Shown: piece after piece, positions 34,703-42,176 of the stretch
Numbering within the stretch: the first letter of the stretch is position 1
Layout of the letters: the number at the start of each line of letters is the position of its first letter
Source: Propionibacteriaceae bacterium
GTDB taxonomy: Bacteria; Actinomycetota; Actinomycetes; Propionibacteriales; Propionibacteriaceae
Length of the DNA stretch: 64,000 nucleotides
Reading direction: 5' to 3'
Assembly (NCBI GenBank): GCA_031266665.1
Contig: JAISAO010000055.1
Span: 1-64,000, forward strand
The notes under the pieces: generated by a model
Database searches by the model: none
Seen by the model: the letters and a program-made list of their open reading frames with translations, nothing else
What the model was told of the DNA's origin: nothing
Position numbers and translations under genes: made by a program

Positions 34703-35185
34703 TCAGTCTACCGGGTACGCCGACCAGATGAAAGGCCGGGGCTTGTCTGTACGCACGTTCACGATGATCGTCTTGCCATTGACGGTGCCCCTGAAGCGGT
34801 ACGTGTCCCCGAAATGCCACACGGCCTCTGGCTTCCGCAGCACCTCATCCAACGACGCGCGAATTTCCTCAACGGACCACGACGGCGGGAACTTCGTCTT
34901 GTTGGGCCACGCCGCCCGTCTTTCAGGCGTGTCCTGGTGGCGCTGGAGTACATGGTTGAGCGATCCGGTCGAGACGTGAGGCCGCGTACTCGGAGTGAAC
35001 GGCGGCGGCGTCGTGCCAGAAGACAGGGAAGGGTACTCGTCCGGCCCTGGCGAAGGCACGACGTGGAGTTTACCGCCACCACCGCCCTTGCCCGACCCGT
35101 CGCTCTTGGTCTTCGGCTTGTCGGCGTCGTTGACGATGCCCTGCCCGTTGGCGCGCATGGCGGCGGCCGTCTCCGCGCCAGTCAT
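34703..35185 (-). CDS. EndoU-like ribonuclease toxin domain (C-terminal part of a broken polymorphic toxin)
   Basis: The 160-residue frame has a Gly/Ser/Pro-rich linker (about 25-75) and a C-terminal domain with LNHVLQRHQ (about 77-85), KTKFPPSWSVEEIRASLDEV (about 96-115), FRGTVNGKTIIVNVRTD and WSAYPVD at the end. This resembles bacterial EndoU (BECR-fold) RNase toxins, including the KTxFPxSWSxExI stretch and two candidate active-site His. The frame is open upstream of the first ATG to an amber codon at 35254-35252, where protein-like sequence continues, so the toxin once was longer. No ribosome-binding site is seen at 35185, so expression is doubtful. Confidence 0.6.
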   Translation of the reverse strand: MTGAETAAAMRANGQGIVNDADKPKTKSDGSGKGGGGGKLHVVPSPGPDEYPSLSSGTTPPPFTPSTRPHVSTGSLNHVLQRHQDTPERRAAWPNKTKFPPSWSVEEIRASLDEVLRKPEAVWHFGDTYRFRGTVNGKTIIVNVRTDKPRPFIWSAYPVD

Positions 35186-35504
35186 GCGCGACTCGTTCGA
35201 CGCCAGGTACAGGCGGATGTACTCCCACTCGTCCGGGGTGGGCTCCCAGTCCTAGAAATCGCCGTGGAACTCGACCGCCTGGCAGCCGCAGATTCCGGAA
35301 ACAACCCCACCAGCGGAGGTGCGGCCACTTCTCCCGGTACGGGTCCAACCGGGCCGGGGCGAACGTCGCCGTCAAAACACCATTCCGGTTGACGCGCCAC
35401 CCGAAGATGGATATGTCGGTGATCCTGTCGCCGTACCGGTCTAGAACCAGCCGCACCCGGTCCGTCCACAACAGGCCCACCCATACCCGCGTCCCACCGG
35501 TCAC
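35186..35504 (-). pseudogene. Decayed upstream part of the EndoU-type toxin gene
   Basis: A GTG at 35504 (after GGGGGC) opens a protein-like frame (WVGLLWTDRVRLVLDRYGDR, then FGWRVNRNGVLTATFAP) that degenerates after about residue 75. Just upstream of the toxin ORF another frame reads CQAVEFHGDF, amber, DWEPTPDEWEYIRLYLASNE, running directly into the toxin's first Met. At least one frameshift and one in-frame TAG therefore separate the former body from the toxin domain. The original N-terminal trafficking domain is not recognisable. Confidence 0.45.
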
Positions 35505-35522
35505 GACGCGCCCCCATTTTGT

Positions 35523-35551
35523 TTGACAGAATATATTCTGTCTGTCATAAT
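35523..35551 (+). promoter_or_regulatory. Consensus promoter with perfect 18-bp operator for the toxin-antitoxin pair
   Basis: TTGACA (35523-35528), 17 bases, CATAAT (35546-35551). GACAGAATATATTCTGTC (35525-35542) is a perfect palindrome filling the spacer. The first base of the GTG start codon (35558) falls at the expected transcription start, so the mRNA should be leaderless. The ribbon-helix-helix antitoxin is the probable autorepressor. Confidence 0.85.
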
Positions 35552-35557
35552 TTCGGC

Positions 35558-35800
35558 GTGGAGTTGAGGTACACGCAGTCGGCCCGCCGCCACCGGATCG
35601 GCAAGGCCCACAGCCGCCACGTCATCGCGACCCACGCGCCGGCCGTGACCTCCACCTCGGGCGGGGAGACCGCCCTCCGTTGGATCGGCGAGGACACGAC
35701 CGGCCGCGAGTTGGAAATCGTCGCCGTGGTCCTGGACCCTCCGGCGACCCGCTCAACCCCGACAAAGCGCTTGTCATCCACGTCATGCCAACAGCCTTGA
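35558..35800 (+). CDS. Small toxin-like protein of a toxin/RHH-antitoxin pair, C-terminus altered by a frameshift
   Basis: The product reads VELRYTQSARRHRIGKAHSR, RWIGEDTTGRELEIVAVVLD and then an atypical PPATRSTPTKRLSSTSCQQP tail (80 residues). From about 35737 the -1 frame gives SGDPLNPDKALVIHVMPTAL and a TGA at 35812-35814 that overlaps the antitoxin ATG. I know LVIHVMPT-type ends, recalled without a search, from actinobacterial proteins next to RHH antitoxins. The intact gene therefore probably ran 35558-35814 and lost one base, or the assembly has an indel. The GTG start is leaderless. The toxin family (RelE/DUF4258-like?) is not assigned. Confidence 0.6.
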   Translation: MELRYTQSARRHRIGKAHSRHVIATHAPAVTSTSGGETALRWIGEDTTGRELEIVAVVLDPPATRSTPTKRLSSTSCQQP

Positions 35801-35810
35801 GAGGAAAGAA

Positions 35811-36101
35811 ATGACCGTCACCATCGGACCCGACATCGACCTCGACGCCGAGACCGTGATCCTGCCCAGTGGACGCCGCTACACCAACGCCGACGCCGAC
35901 GCGGACGCCGACCACTTCGAGGGCAAGCGGGCGGGCCGGCCGTCGCTCGACAGCGGCGTGTCTCCCCAAATCGCCTTCCGGGTGCCCCCGGCCACCAAGG
36001 CCAAACTCCGGGCCGTCGCCAATTCGCTGGGCCGGACGGAGGCGTCCATCGTCCGCGAAGCCTTGGACCGCTTCCTGGAAACCGCGTCGACAAGTCGGTG
36101 A
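35811..36101 (+). CDS. Ribbon-helix-helix (CopG-type) antitoxin
   Basis: The 96-residue product has an acidic Asp/Ala-rich N-terminal half (ADADADADH) and a C-terminal RHH DNA-binding domain, QIAFRVPPATKAKLRAVANS then TEASIVREALDRFLE. AGAGGAAAG precedes the ATG at 35811. It overlaps the end of the restored toxin frame and should repress the promoter at 35523 through the 18-bp palindrome, as toxin-antitoxin pairs usually do. Confidence 0.8.
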   Translation: MTVTIGPDIDLDAETVILPSGRRYTNADADADADHFEGKRAGRPSLDSGVSPQIAFRVPPATKAKLRAVANSLGRTEASIVREALDRFLETASTSR

Positions 36102-36167
36102 CCCGGCCCCAGCGCCGGTCGACCGCCTTCACACGGTCGCTGAACAGTGATCCGGACCAGACACCGC

Positions 36168-36386
36168 TCACCGCCACGCCGCGTACTTCCACTCGCCGCC
36201 GTCGAAGCAGCACAGGCCCAGCGAGGCGACGTGGGCGCACTGCCCCTCCACCGGCTCGGCGGTGGCCTGGTCGCGGGCCAGCTCGGACGCGAACCGGGGG
36301 GCGGCCACAGCCTCCAGGGCGGCCAGCGCCTCGGCCAGGACGGTGAACGTCTGCGGGGAGTAGACGGGCGTGACGATCCCCTGCAC
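36168..36386 (-). CDS. Possible small hypothetical protein (72 residues)
   Basis: The frame VQGIVTPVYSPQTFTVLAEA and onward has normal amino-acid composition with a Cys-containing tail (GQCAHVASLGLCCFDGG). The GTG start at 36386 lacks a ribosome-binding site and no family is recognised. It sits between the antitoxin gene and the GntR gene. It could be a fragment. Confidence 0.3.
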   Translation of the reverse strand: MQGIVTPVYSPQTFTVLAEALAALEAVAAPRFASELARDQATAEPVEGQCAHVASLGLCCFDGGEWKYAAWR

Positions 36387-36428
36387 GGAGTCGTTGGGGC
36401 GGCGGGGTCTGGTGGAAAGTGACGAGTG

Positions 36429-36809
36429 CTAATTGTCCGGCTGGTTCCATTCTTGGCGCACCAGCGCGATCACGTCGGCTTCGGTCAGGCCGAGGTTGCG
36501 GTAGAACGCCAGGTCGTGGCGCATCTGGTCTTCGGCGATGTCGCGGCGTTTGTCGGCCATCTCCCACGGGTGGTGCGGCGCGACGAAGGTGCCGCGTCCG
36601 GCGTGGCCGTACAGGAAGCCTTGCCGTTGGAGTTCTTCCCAGGCGTTCTTGACCGTGATGACGGAGATGCCGAGTTCGCGCGCCAGCGTGCGGATCGGAG
36701 GGAGCATCGTCTCGGGCGGCAGGTCGCCGCGCAGTATCTGGGCCGCCACCTGGGCGGCGATCTGCTGGTAGAGCGGGACGTCCGAGGCCGGCTGGAGGAC
36801 GATGTCCAT
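36429..36809 (-). CDS. GntR-family regulator, YtrA/YhcF type
   Basis: The 126-residue product has a single GntR winged helix (PLYQQIAAQVAAQILRGDLP about 12-31, IRTLARELGISVITVKNAWE about 43-62, GFLYGHAGRGTFVAP) and only a short C-terminal dimerisation helix, which defines the YtrA subfamily. It follows the permease gene without a gap. YtrA-type regulators repress their own ABC-exporter operon in response to cell-wall stress or antibiotics; the inverted repeat at 38355 is a candidate site. Confidence 0.88.
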   Translation of the reverse strand: MDIVLQPASDVPLYQQIAAQVAAQILRGDLPPETMLPPIRTLARELGISVITVKNAWEELQRQGFLYGHAGRGTFVAPHHPWEMADKRRDIAEDQMRHDLAFYRNLGLTEADVIALVRQEWNQPDN

Positions 36810-37463
36810 TTACAGGTCGACCCTCTCGAAGTTGGACACAGCCTGGCGGTGGGCCAGGGCCGTCGCGGCCGCGTAGACCGCCAGCCCCCCGGCCAGGACG
36901 GCCAGTTGCCAGCCGACGTGGCCCAGCCCTCGATCGTTGACGACGCCCAGCGCCGGGGCCAGCGGCGGCAGAATCGTCAGGACCGCGCCGACCAGCACGG
37001 AGACGGTCGAGCCGCCCAGGATGGGCCAGAGCATCCGGTATGCCGACTTGTAGTAGCCGGGCAGCAGGATGGCGTTGAGCACGGCGTACATCGTCAGCAC
37101 GACGCCGAAGAAGGCCAGGTTGACGTTCATGCCCGCCTGGCTGGGGCTGTCGTACAGGAAGTACCGGACCACGGCGAAGACCGCCCCGACGGCGACGAAG
37201 CCCGCCTCGATCAACGCCAGGGTGATGGTCCGCGCCGTCACGATGTCGCGTTTGCGCACCGGCAGCAGGGTGGCGAAGAGCAGATCGGCGTTGGCCTTGT
37301 CCATCTGCATGATGACCATGACGGGGACGAAGACGTAGCCGAAGGCGATGACGAACGGCCACGTCGGCACCAGCACCAGGCTGGGGAAGGCCAGGCAGAG
37401 CCAGAGGCCGGCCGGCAGGTTGAGCCGGAGTTCCTTGTGTATCAGGTTGCTCAGCATGGTCAT
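36810..37463 (-). CDS. ABC-2-type permease (BcrB/ABC2_membrane_5-like)
   Basis: The 217-residue integral membrane protein has about six hydrophobic helices (LWLCLAFPSLVLVPTWPFVI, LAFFGVVLTMYAVLNAILLP, SVLVGAVLTILPPLAPALGV) and the short family hallmark IHKELRLNL at the N-terminus plus LLFATLLPVRKRDIV near residue 60. It is the membrane partner of the ATPase encoded immediately upstream. The transported compound is unknown; peptides or antibiotics are usual for this class. Confidence 0.82.
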   Translation of the reverse strand: MTMLSNLIHKELRLNLPAGLWLCLAFPSLVLVPTWPFVIAFGYVFVPVMVIMQMDKANADLLFATLLPVRKRDIVTARTITLALIEAGFVAVGAVFAVVRYFLYDSPSQAGMNVNLAFFGVVLTMYAVLNAILLPGYYKSAYRMLWPILGGSTVSVLVGAVLTILPPLAPALGVVNDRGLGHVGWQLAVLAGGLAVYAAATALAHRQAVSNFERVDL

Positions 37464-37473
37464 GGCTCCTTTC

Positions 37474-38364
37474 TCACTCGTCCCCGGCGAGCCCGTGCCC
37501 GCGGTAGACCATGATGTCTTCGACGGTCGGCGTGGCCGACTCCAGGCCGACCAGGCCCAGCCGCGTCCAGTCGTCGGCGCGGATCAGGCCGGTGAAGCCG
37601 AATTGGTGTTCCTTGACCCCGACCAGCGCCGTCCGCGCCGCCTGGTCCAGTTGCCCGCGCCTGCCCCGCACCAGCCGGTACGACGCGATGAAATCGTCCT
37701 TGGACTGGGACGCGACGATGCGCCCGTCCACGATGTAGGTCAGGAAGTCGGCGCATTTGTCCAAGTCGGACGTGATATGCGTGGAGAAGAGGATGGATCG
37801 TGTGCCGTCCTCGATCAGTTCCTGGAAGAAGTCGAGCACCTCGTCCCGCGACACCGGGTCCAGCCCGGAGGTCGGCTCGTCCAGGATCAGCAGGCGCGCG
37901 CCGTGCGACAGGGCCAGGGCGAGCGAGTATTTGACCTTCATGCCCGCGCTCAGCTGCTCGACCTTTTTCGCCGGGTCGAGGTCGAAGCGGCGCAGGAGGC
38001 GTCCGTAGGCGGCGTCGTCCCACTTCTCGTAGAAGCGCCGGTAGACGCTGGTGATCGCGCCGAGGCGGGTGCGCGGGTAGAAAGGGGTCTCGCCGAGCGC
38101 GAAGCCGATCTGCTGTTTGAGCGCCAGTTCGTGGGCGCGGAAGTCCTGGCCGCAGACGGCGACCGTGCCGGCGTCGGCTTTGACCAGGCCCATGATGAGT
38201 TTCAGCGTGGTCGTCTTGCCCGCGCCGTTGCGTCCGATGAACCCCATGATGTAGCCGGGGTCGAGCCGGAACGACACGTCGTCCAGCGTGAAGCCCTGGT
38301 AGCGCTTCACCAGGTGGCCGACCTGCAGCAGCGGCGTCACCTCCGGGTCTAATGTGTATGCCAT
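37474..38364 (-). CDS. ABC transporter ATPase (YtrB/BcrA-type exporter)
   Basis: The 296-residue product has Walker A GFIGRNGAGKTTTLKL (about 42), Q-loop QQIGFALGE, signature QLSAGMKVKYSLALAL (about 137), Walker B LLILDEPTSGLDPVSRDEV and H-loop FSTHITSD. The C-terminal extension (about 225-296) is typical of BcrA/YtrB exporters. I start at ATG 38364: a promoter (TTGACT, 18 bases, TATTGT at 38376-38371) ends only 6 bases upstream, so the mRNA is probably leaderless. First gene of ATPase-permease-GntR. Confidence 0.9.
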   Translation of the reverse strand: MAYTLDPEVTPLLQVGHLVKRYQGFTLDDVSFRLDPGYIMGFIGRNGAGKTTTLKLIMGLVKADAGTVAVCGQDFRAHELALKQQIGFALGETPFYPRTRLGAITSVYRRFYEKWDDAAYGRLLRRFDLDPAKKVEQLSAGMKVKYSLALALSHGARLLILDEPTSGLDPVSRDEVLDFFQELIEDGTRSILFSTHITSDLDKCADFLTYIVDGRIVASQSKDDFIASYRLVRGRRGQLDQAARTALVGVKEHQFGFTGLIRADDWTRLGLVGLESATPTVEDIMVYRGHGLAGDE

Positions 38365-38400
38365 ACATGCACAATAGACCCGGATGGTTCGCCCAGTCAA
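38355..38400 (-). promoter_or_regulatory. Leaderless promoter and inverted repeat of the Ytr-like operon
   Basis: On the minus strand TTGACT (38400-38395), 18 bases, TATTGT (38376-38371), then the ATG at 38364. The perfect inverted repeat TGTATG-G-CATACA (38367-38355) spans the start codon and the expected transcription start, a good position for the YtrA-type repressor encoded in the operon. Confidence 0.6.
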
Positions 38401-38595
38401 GCAGGTGTCGGGACGACCCAGCCTTTTTAGTCATGAACGTCGACGGGGCCGTGTGGCGTCTGCCGTCGGCGCCGATGTAGGAGGTCTGCCGGCGGCCGGA
38501 GGGGAGTTCGCGGAGAGTCCCGAACAGGCGTCGTCCCATGGGGATGGGTCTAACGCGTCGTGCCCCCGCGTGCTCCAACGGAACCACCAGAGACC

Positions 38596-38625
38596 GGTGT
38601 CGAGCGGTGTCGAGCGGTGTCGAGC
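38596..38625. repeat. Three tandem copies of a 10-bp unit
   Basis: GGTGTCGAGC is repeated three times without change in the non-coding stretch (38401-38695) between the exporter operon and the tRNA gene. I see no gene in that stretch. Confidence 0.8.
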
Positions 38626-38695
38626 GGCAAGCGGCTGGTCGGGGAATCCCTTGTGGGAGGACGGTTCCCGCCCTAGTCGGAGCGGGTTTGGGGGG

Positions 38696-38771
38696 TGGTG
38701 GAGCTAACGGGATTCGAACCCGTGGCCTCTTCCATGCCATGGAAGCGCGCTACCAACTGCGCCATAGCCCC
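38696..38771 (-). tRNA. tRNA-Ala (GGC anticodon)
   Basis: On the minus strand the acceptor arm GGGGCTA (38771-38765) pairs with TAGCTCC, including the G3-U70 pair that identifies alanine tRNAs. The D arm, the anticodon arm CTTCC-ATGGCAT-GGAAG with GGC at positions 34-36, and the T arm with GGGTTCGAATCCC-type loop are all present. Discriminator A and an encoded CCA end the 76-base gene. It decodes GCC/GCU. Confidence 0.95.
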
Positions 38772-38821
38772 CGGCCGCCTTGCGGCACCCGAACACAATA
38801 CCGGACCGCCTCGGATCGGGC

Positions 38822-38866
38822 AATCCGCCGTGTCTCGGACGACGGCGGATTGGACGACGGCGGATG
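38822..38866 (-). terminator. Hairpin plus 15-bp tandem repeat after the GroES-like gene
   Basis: AATCCGCCGT (38822-38831) and ACGGCGGATT (38842-38851) form a perfect 10-bp stem downstream of the GroES-like gene on the minus strand. GGACGACGGCGGAT occurs twice in tandem (38837-38851, 38852-38866), so an alternative register exists. No U-run is present, so termination is inferred from position. Confidence 0.45.
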
Positions 38867-38897
38867 GGAACCGCTGGGGCGGGCCGGGGGAGGGGCG

Positions 38898-39245
38898 TCA
38901 GAGGTAGAGCCCGGTCCGGCCCTCACTCAGACGGGTGGCGGCCACGGCGTGGAGGTCGCGCTCGCGCAGCAAGGAGTAGGCCTTGCCCCGCAGCTCCACC
39001 TCGGCGGTGGCCTCGGGGTCGAAGAGGACGCGGTCGCCCTCCTTGACGGAGCGGATGTTGGGGCCGATGGCCACGACCTGGGCCCAGGTCAGACGGCGCC
39101 CGATCTGGACGGTGGCGGGGATGAGGATGCCGCCGCCGCTACGCCGTTCCCCGGGCGCCTCCTCGGCCTGGACCAGCAAGCGGTCGTGGAGCATGCGAAT
39201 GGGCAGGGCGTCCGGGCTGTCCGACTCCGGCTTGGCCGCCGTCAC
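38898..39245 (-). CDS. GroES-like (Cpn10-fold) co-chaperonin family protein
   Basis: The 115-residue product fits the Cpn10 beta-barrel: IRMLHDRLLVQAEEAPGERR (about 16-35), a mobile-loop-like GGGILIPATVQ, WAQVVAIGPN, VKEGDRVLFDPEATAEVELR and the LLRERDLHAV end. It carries an extended N-terminus and C-terminus compared with GroES and there is no groEL next to it, so it may not be the housekeeping GroES. It overlaps the DUF3618 gene by 4 bases, and the pair is probably one transcript. Confidence 0.75.
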   Translation of the reverse strand: MTAAKPESDSPDALPIRMLHDRLLVQAEEAPGERRSGGGILIPATVQIGRRLTWAQVVAIGPNIRSVKEGDRVLFDPEATAEVELRGKAYSLLRERDLHAVAATRLSEGRTGLYL

Positions 39246-39565
39246 CGCCGGAGGCCGCGCACCAGGCCGACCAGGGCCAGCAATCCGATCACACCGCCGG
39301 CGGCGGCCAGCCGGTCGACGCGCCAGCCGTCCTCGTCCTTGACCTCGGCCTTGAGGCGTTCGAAGCCCTCCTTGGCCTTGGCCTTGACGTCGTGGGCGGT
39401 CTGACGGGCCGACTCTTTGGCCTCGTCGATGGTCCGGTGAACCACGGCCTTGGGGTGGACCTCGCCAATAAGCGAACCAATGTTGTCAGCTAGGCGTTGC
39501 CGGGCCGCCGCCAGGTCGCGCTCGATCTCATCGGCCCCCCGACCGGTGGCGGGATCTGTCGTCAT
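39242..39565 (-). CDS. DUF3618 membrane-associated protein
   Basis: The 107-residue product has the DUF3618 N-terminal signature ADEIERDLAAARQRLADNIG (about 9-28), a long amphipathic, Lys/Glu-rich helix and a single C-terminal membrane helix (AAAGGVIGLLALVGLVRGLRR). This actinobacterial family is of unknown function. The ATG at 39565 follows GAAGGAGGACGAC, a strong ribosome-binding site. It is followed directly by the GroES-like gene. Confidence 0.85.
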   Translation of the reverse strand: MTTDPATGRGADEIERDLAAARQRLADNIGSLIGEVHPKAVVHRTIDEAKESARQTAHDVKAKAKEGFERLKAEVKDEDGWRVDRLAAAGGVIGLLALVGLVRGLRR

Positions 39566-39675
39566 GTCGTCCTCCTTCACGGATCGTGGACGCCGACCCG
39601 GCGCCGGGACAGGGGCAACTATGCCATGGCCCGGGCCGTTGGGCCGCCGGGGTCCCCGACGGCCCAACGATCAGG

Positions 39676-41964
39676 TCAGAGGAATGGTCGGGCGGGCCGG
39701 AAGGCCGCGTTCAGCCGCCGCCGGCGCCAGGCCAGCGCCGCCAGGCCGGCGATCAACAGGCCGCTGGCCCAGAGGATGAGCGGCCGAGCCAGGGGGCCGA
39801 CGCCGGTCTGGGCGATGACGTCGGGCACCACCACCTGGGCCGTGACCGTGCCGGTCGAGGCCCCGGCTTGGTCGGACACGGCCACGGTCACGGTGTAGAC
39901 GCCGGCCTGGGCGTAGCTGTGCTCCAGTTGGAAGGTCTTGCCATTCAGCGCCAGGATTTGGGGTCCGGCGCCGTCGCCGTAGTCGACGGTGGCTGTCCAA
40001 GTGTCCGCCCCGGGGTCGACGAAGGCGCCAGCGACAGACAGCTGCTTGGTGGTGGCGTCGAGCCGGTCGATCGGGTCGATCTCAGGCTGGGGCACGACGT
40101 TGACGGCCGTGACCGTGACCGGCGCCGTGAGCTGGTTCGTCTGGTCCGACACCCGCACGGCCACCTCGACCACATCGCCCACCAGGGCCAGGGGCGGCAG
40201 ACTGGCCGTCGCCTGGGTGGCGTCGTCGAAGACGCCGTCACCGTCCAGATCCCAGGCGAAGGTCAGCGGGTCGCCGTCGTCGTCCACCGCCGCAGAGGCG
40301 TCTAAGACGATCGGCGAGCCCTCGGGCGCCTGGATCGTCAGCGGGGCCAGCAGCGGGATCTGGTTGTCCACCCAGACGAACTGGGACTGGGCTGTCAATT
40401 GGCCTTGTCGGGCCGTGATCGTCGTGGCGCCGGCCTGGTCCAGGGTGCGGCAGAAAGTGGCTTGGCCGTCGGCGGCGGTGGTGACGACGGCGGTCTGGCC
40501 CAAATCCCCGGTCAGCGTCAGGTCGACGTTGACCGACTCGACCGGCTGGTTGTCCTGGTCAGTCACCTTGACGGTGGCGCACAACTCCTGGCCGGCCCGG
40601 CCGGTGACCGTGGCCGGGGTGATGGCCAACTGTTTGATGGTGGCGATCCGAGCCAGGTTGCCGCCTCCGGGATAGCCGTAGGAGTCGTACTGGTCGAAGC
40701 CGTAGATGATCGTCTGGGCGGTGGTCGGCGCGGTCACCTGATGGGTGCCGGGGTCGAGCGGCAAGGCGATGGCCGAATAGATCGAGCCGGGGATGGGCGT
40801 CCAAGCCTGGCTGATGACCTGGCCGTCGAGGGTCACCTGGGCGGTGTCGGCGGTCGGGACGGCGATATTGACGAAGTTGCTCACGAAGGGCGTCGTGGTC
40901 GGCGTGGCGAAGATCGATGTGGTGAAGCCCTGTTCCTGGGGCGGGATCATGACCATGAAGGGGTCGGAGGTGACGCCGTCCCAATCAGACCCGTTGGAGT
41001 ACTGGGCCACGGCGATGGGCTTGTCCGCCTGGATCGTCATCGGCTCGTCGGCCATGAACTCGTGATATTGGCCGGCCGCCAGGGTCAGAGTCTCCGGGGT
41101 GCTCTTCTGGACGGTGATGGTGGTGTTGTCCTGGTCGGCCACCAGCCGGAAGGTGTCGCCCTTGGTCCTAGTGGCCAGGGGGAAGGTGACGAAGGTCTGG
41201 CCCCAAGTCGAGGGCGGCGCCAGTTGCTCGGTCAGGTGGTCGCAAGCCGCCACATTGGAAGGGACATTGGCGCAGCGGGAGCCGCCGAAGACCGCCACCG
41301 GCTTATCGGCTGTGATCAGAGTGCCGGTGGCGGTCGTGATGGTCTGCCATTCGAAAGCCTCGCCCAGTTGGAGGCTGATGTCGGTGGCCGCCAGGCCGGA
41401 GGCGGCCGTCGGTTCGATGTGGACCTGGGTCGTGCCGGGCTGGCTGGCCACGATTGAGAATTGGGCCTTGGTGAGGCCCGTGTCACTGGTCGCGCCGTAG
41501 TCGACCACCCGGTAGCGGGTGTCCAGGGCGTCTGTCGGATAGGCCAGGAAGGCGTCCGTGGTGTATTGGAGCCGGTTGAGGCCGTAGACCGTGACCGGGG
41601 CCGAGGCGGTGACGTGGACGGCCCGCTCAGCGGTCGTCTGGCCGCCCCAAGACCAACTCAGGTTCATACCCAGCCGGGCCGCCGAGTCGACCTCCACGTC
41701 GGCCAGGCCGTCGCTCGGGATGGTGAAGGGATAGCTCAAGGACAGGCCCGGCACCTCCACCACCACGGTCGTGCCGGCGGCCCCGGAGACGTAGACGGTC
41801 AGCGAGCCGCTCGCAATCTCGTTGGCGTCGAAGACCAGCCAGAACTCGGTCCCCTCGGAGCTGGCGGCGACGGCCGGCGGGGCGGTCAGGCCGACCAGCC
41901 CGGCACAGGCCAGACCGGCGGCGGCAAGCAGGCCGATGAGGCGGCGGATGAGGGAGTGGCGCAT
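39676..41964 (-). CDS. Large cell-surface protein with IgGFc-binding-type head, Ig-like/PKD domains and sortase-like tail
   Basis: The 762 residues begin with a signal peptide (LIGLLAAAGLACAGLVGLTA, cleavage near AVA-A). Residues about 35-430 resemble the IgGFc-binding N-terminal domain (GTEFWLVFDAN, VTVYGLN, TKGDTFRLVADQDNTTITV). A bacterial Ig-like (Big_1-type) domain (about 450-540) and two PKD-like repeats (DDGDPLTFAWDLDGDGVFDD; DYGDGAG) follow. The C-terminus has IAQTG, a hydrophobic helix (LILWASGLLIAGLAAL) and RRRR, a sorting signal close to the LAXTG motif of class E sortases. It is probably a wall-anchored adhesin or host-glycoprotein binder; ligand unknown. Confidence 0.78.
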   Translation of the reverse strand: MRHSLIRRLIGLLAAAGLACAGLVGLTAPPAVAASSEGTEFWLVFDANEIASGSLTVYVSGAAGTTVVVEVPGLSLSYPFTIPSDGLADVEVDSAARLGMNLSWSWGGQTTAERAVHVTASAPVTVYGLNRLQYTTDAFLAYPTDALDTRYRVVDYGATSDTGLTKAQFSIVASQPGTTQVHIEPTAASGLAATDISLQLGEAFEWQTITTATGTLITADKPVAVFGGSRCANVPSNVAACDHLTEQLAPPSTWGQTFVTFPLATRTKGDTFRLVADQDNTTITVQKSTPETLTLAAGQYHEFMADEPMTIQADKPIAVAQYSNGSDWDGVTSDPFMVMIPPQEQGFTTSIFATPTTTPFVSNFVNIAVPTADTAQVTLDGQVISQAWTPIPGSIYSAIALPLDPGTHQVTAPTTAQTIIYGFDQYDSYGYPGGGNLARIATIKQLAITPATVTGRAGQELCATVKVTDQDNQPVESVNVDLTLTGDLGQTAVVTTAADGQATFCRTLDQAGATTITARQGQLTAQSQFVWVDNQIPLLAPLTIQAPEGSPIVLDASAAVDDDGDPLTFAWDLDGDGVFDDATQATASLPPLALVGDVVEVAVRVSDQTNQLTAPVTVTAVNVVPQPEIDPIDRLDATTKQLSVAGAFVDPGADTWTATVDYGDGAGPQILALNGKTFQLEHSYAQAGVYTVTVAVSDQAGASTGTVTAQVVVPDVIAQTGVGPLARPLILWASGLLIAGLAALAWRRRRLNAAFRPARPFL

Positions 41965-42176
41965 GGGTTTACTTCTTTCCTTGCGGCGACGGACGGGAAA
42001 GCGGTCCGAGCGATCAGCGACCGAACCTGGAAGAAATCAAGGGGAGTCTAAGTCAGGCTTAGGAGCGATTGACGCCGCTGGACAGATCTGGACACGATTC
42101 GTTCGGCCCGAGTTTCCAGGCCGGCGGCGGGCCGGACCGGGCGAGGCGTCGGATCGTCGGGTAGGGTCCAAGGCTC

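Noticed and set aside
36147-37514. Plus-strand frames opposite the Ytr-like operon
   Set aside because: Low-complexity composition and antisense to three genes with clear ABC/GntR motifs.
38696-38771. Integration site (attachment site) at the tRNA-Ala gene
   Set aside because: No second copy of the tRNA 3' end and no integrase gene is found in the neighbouring accessory zone.
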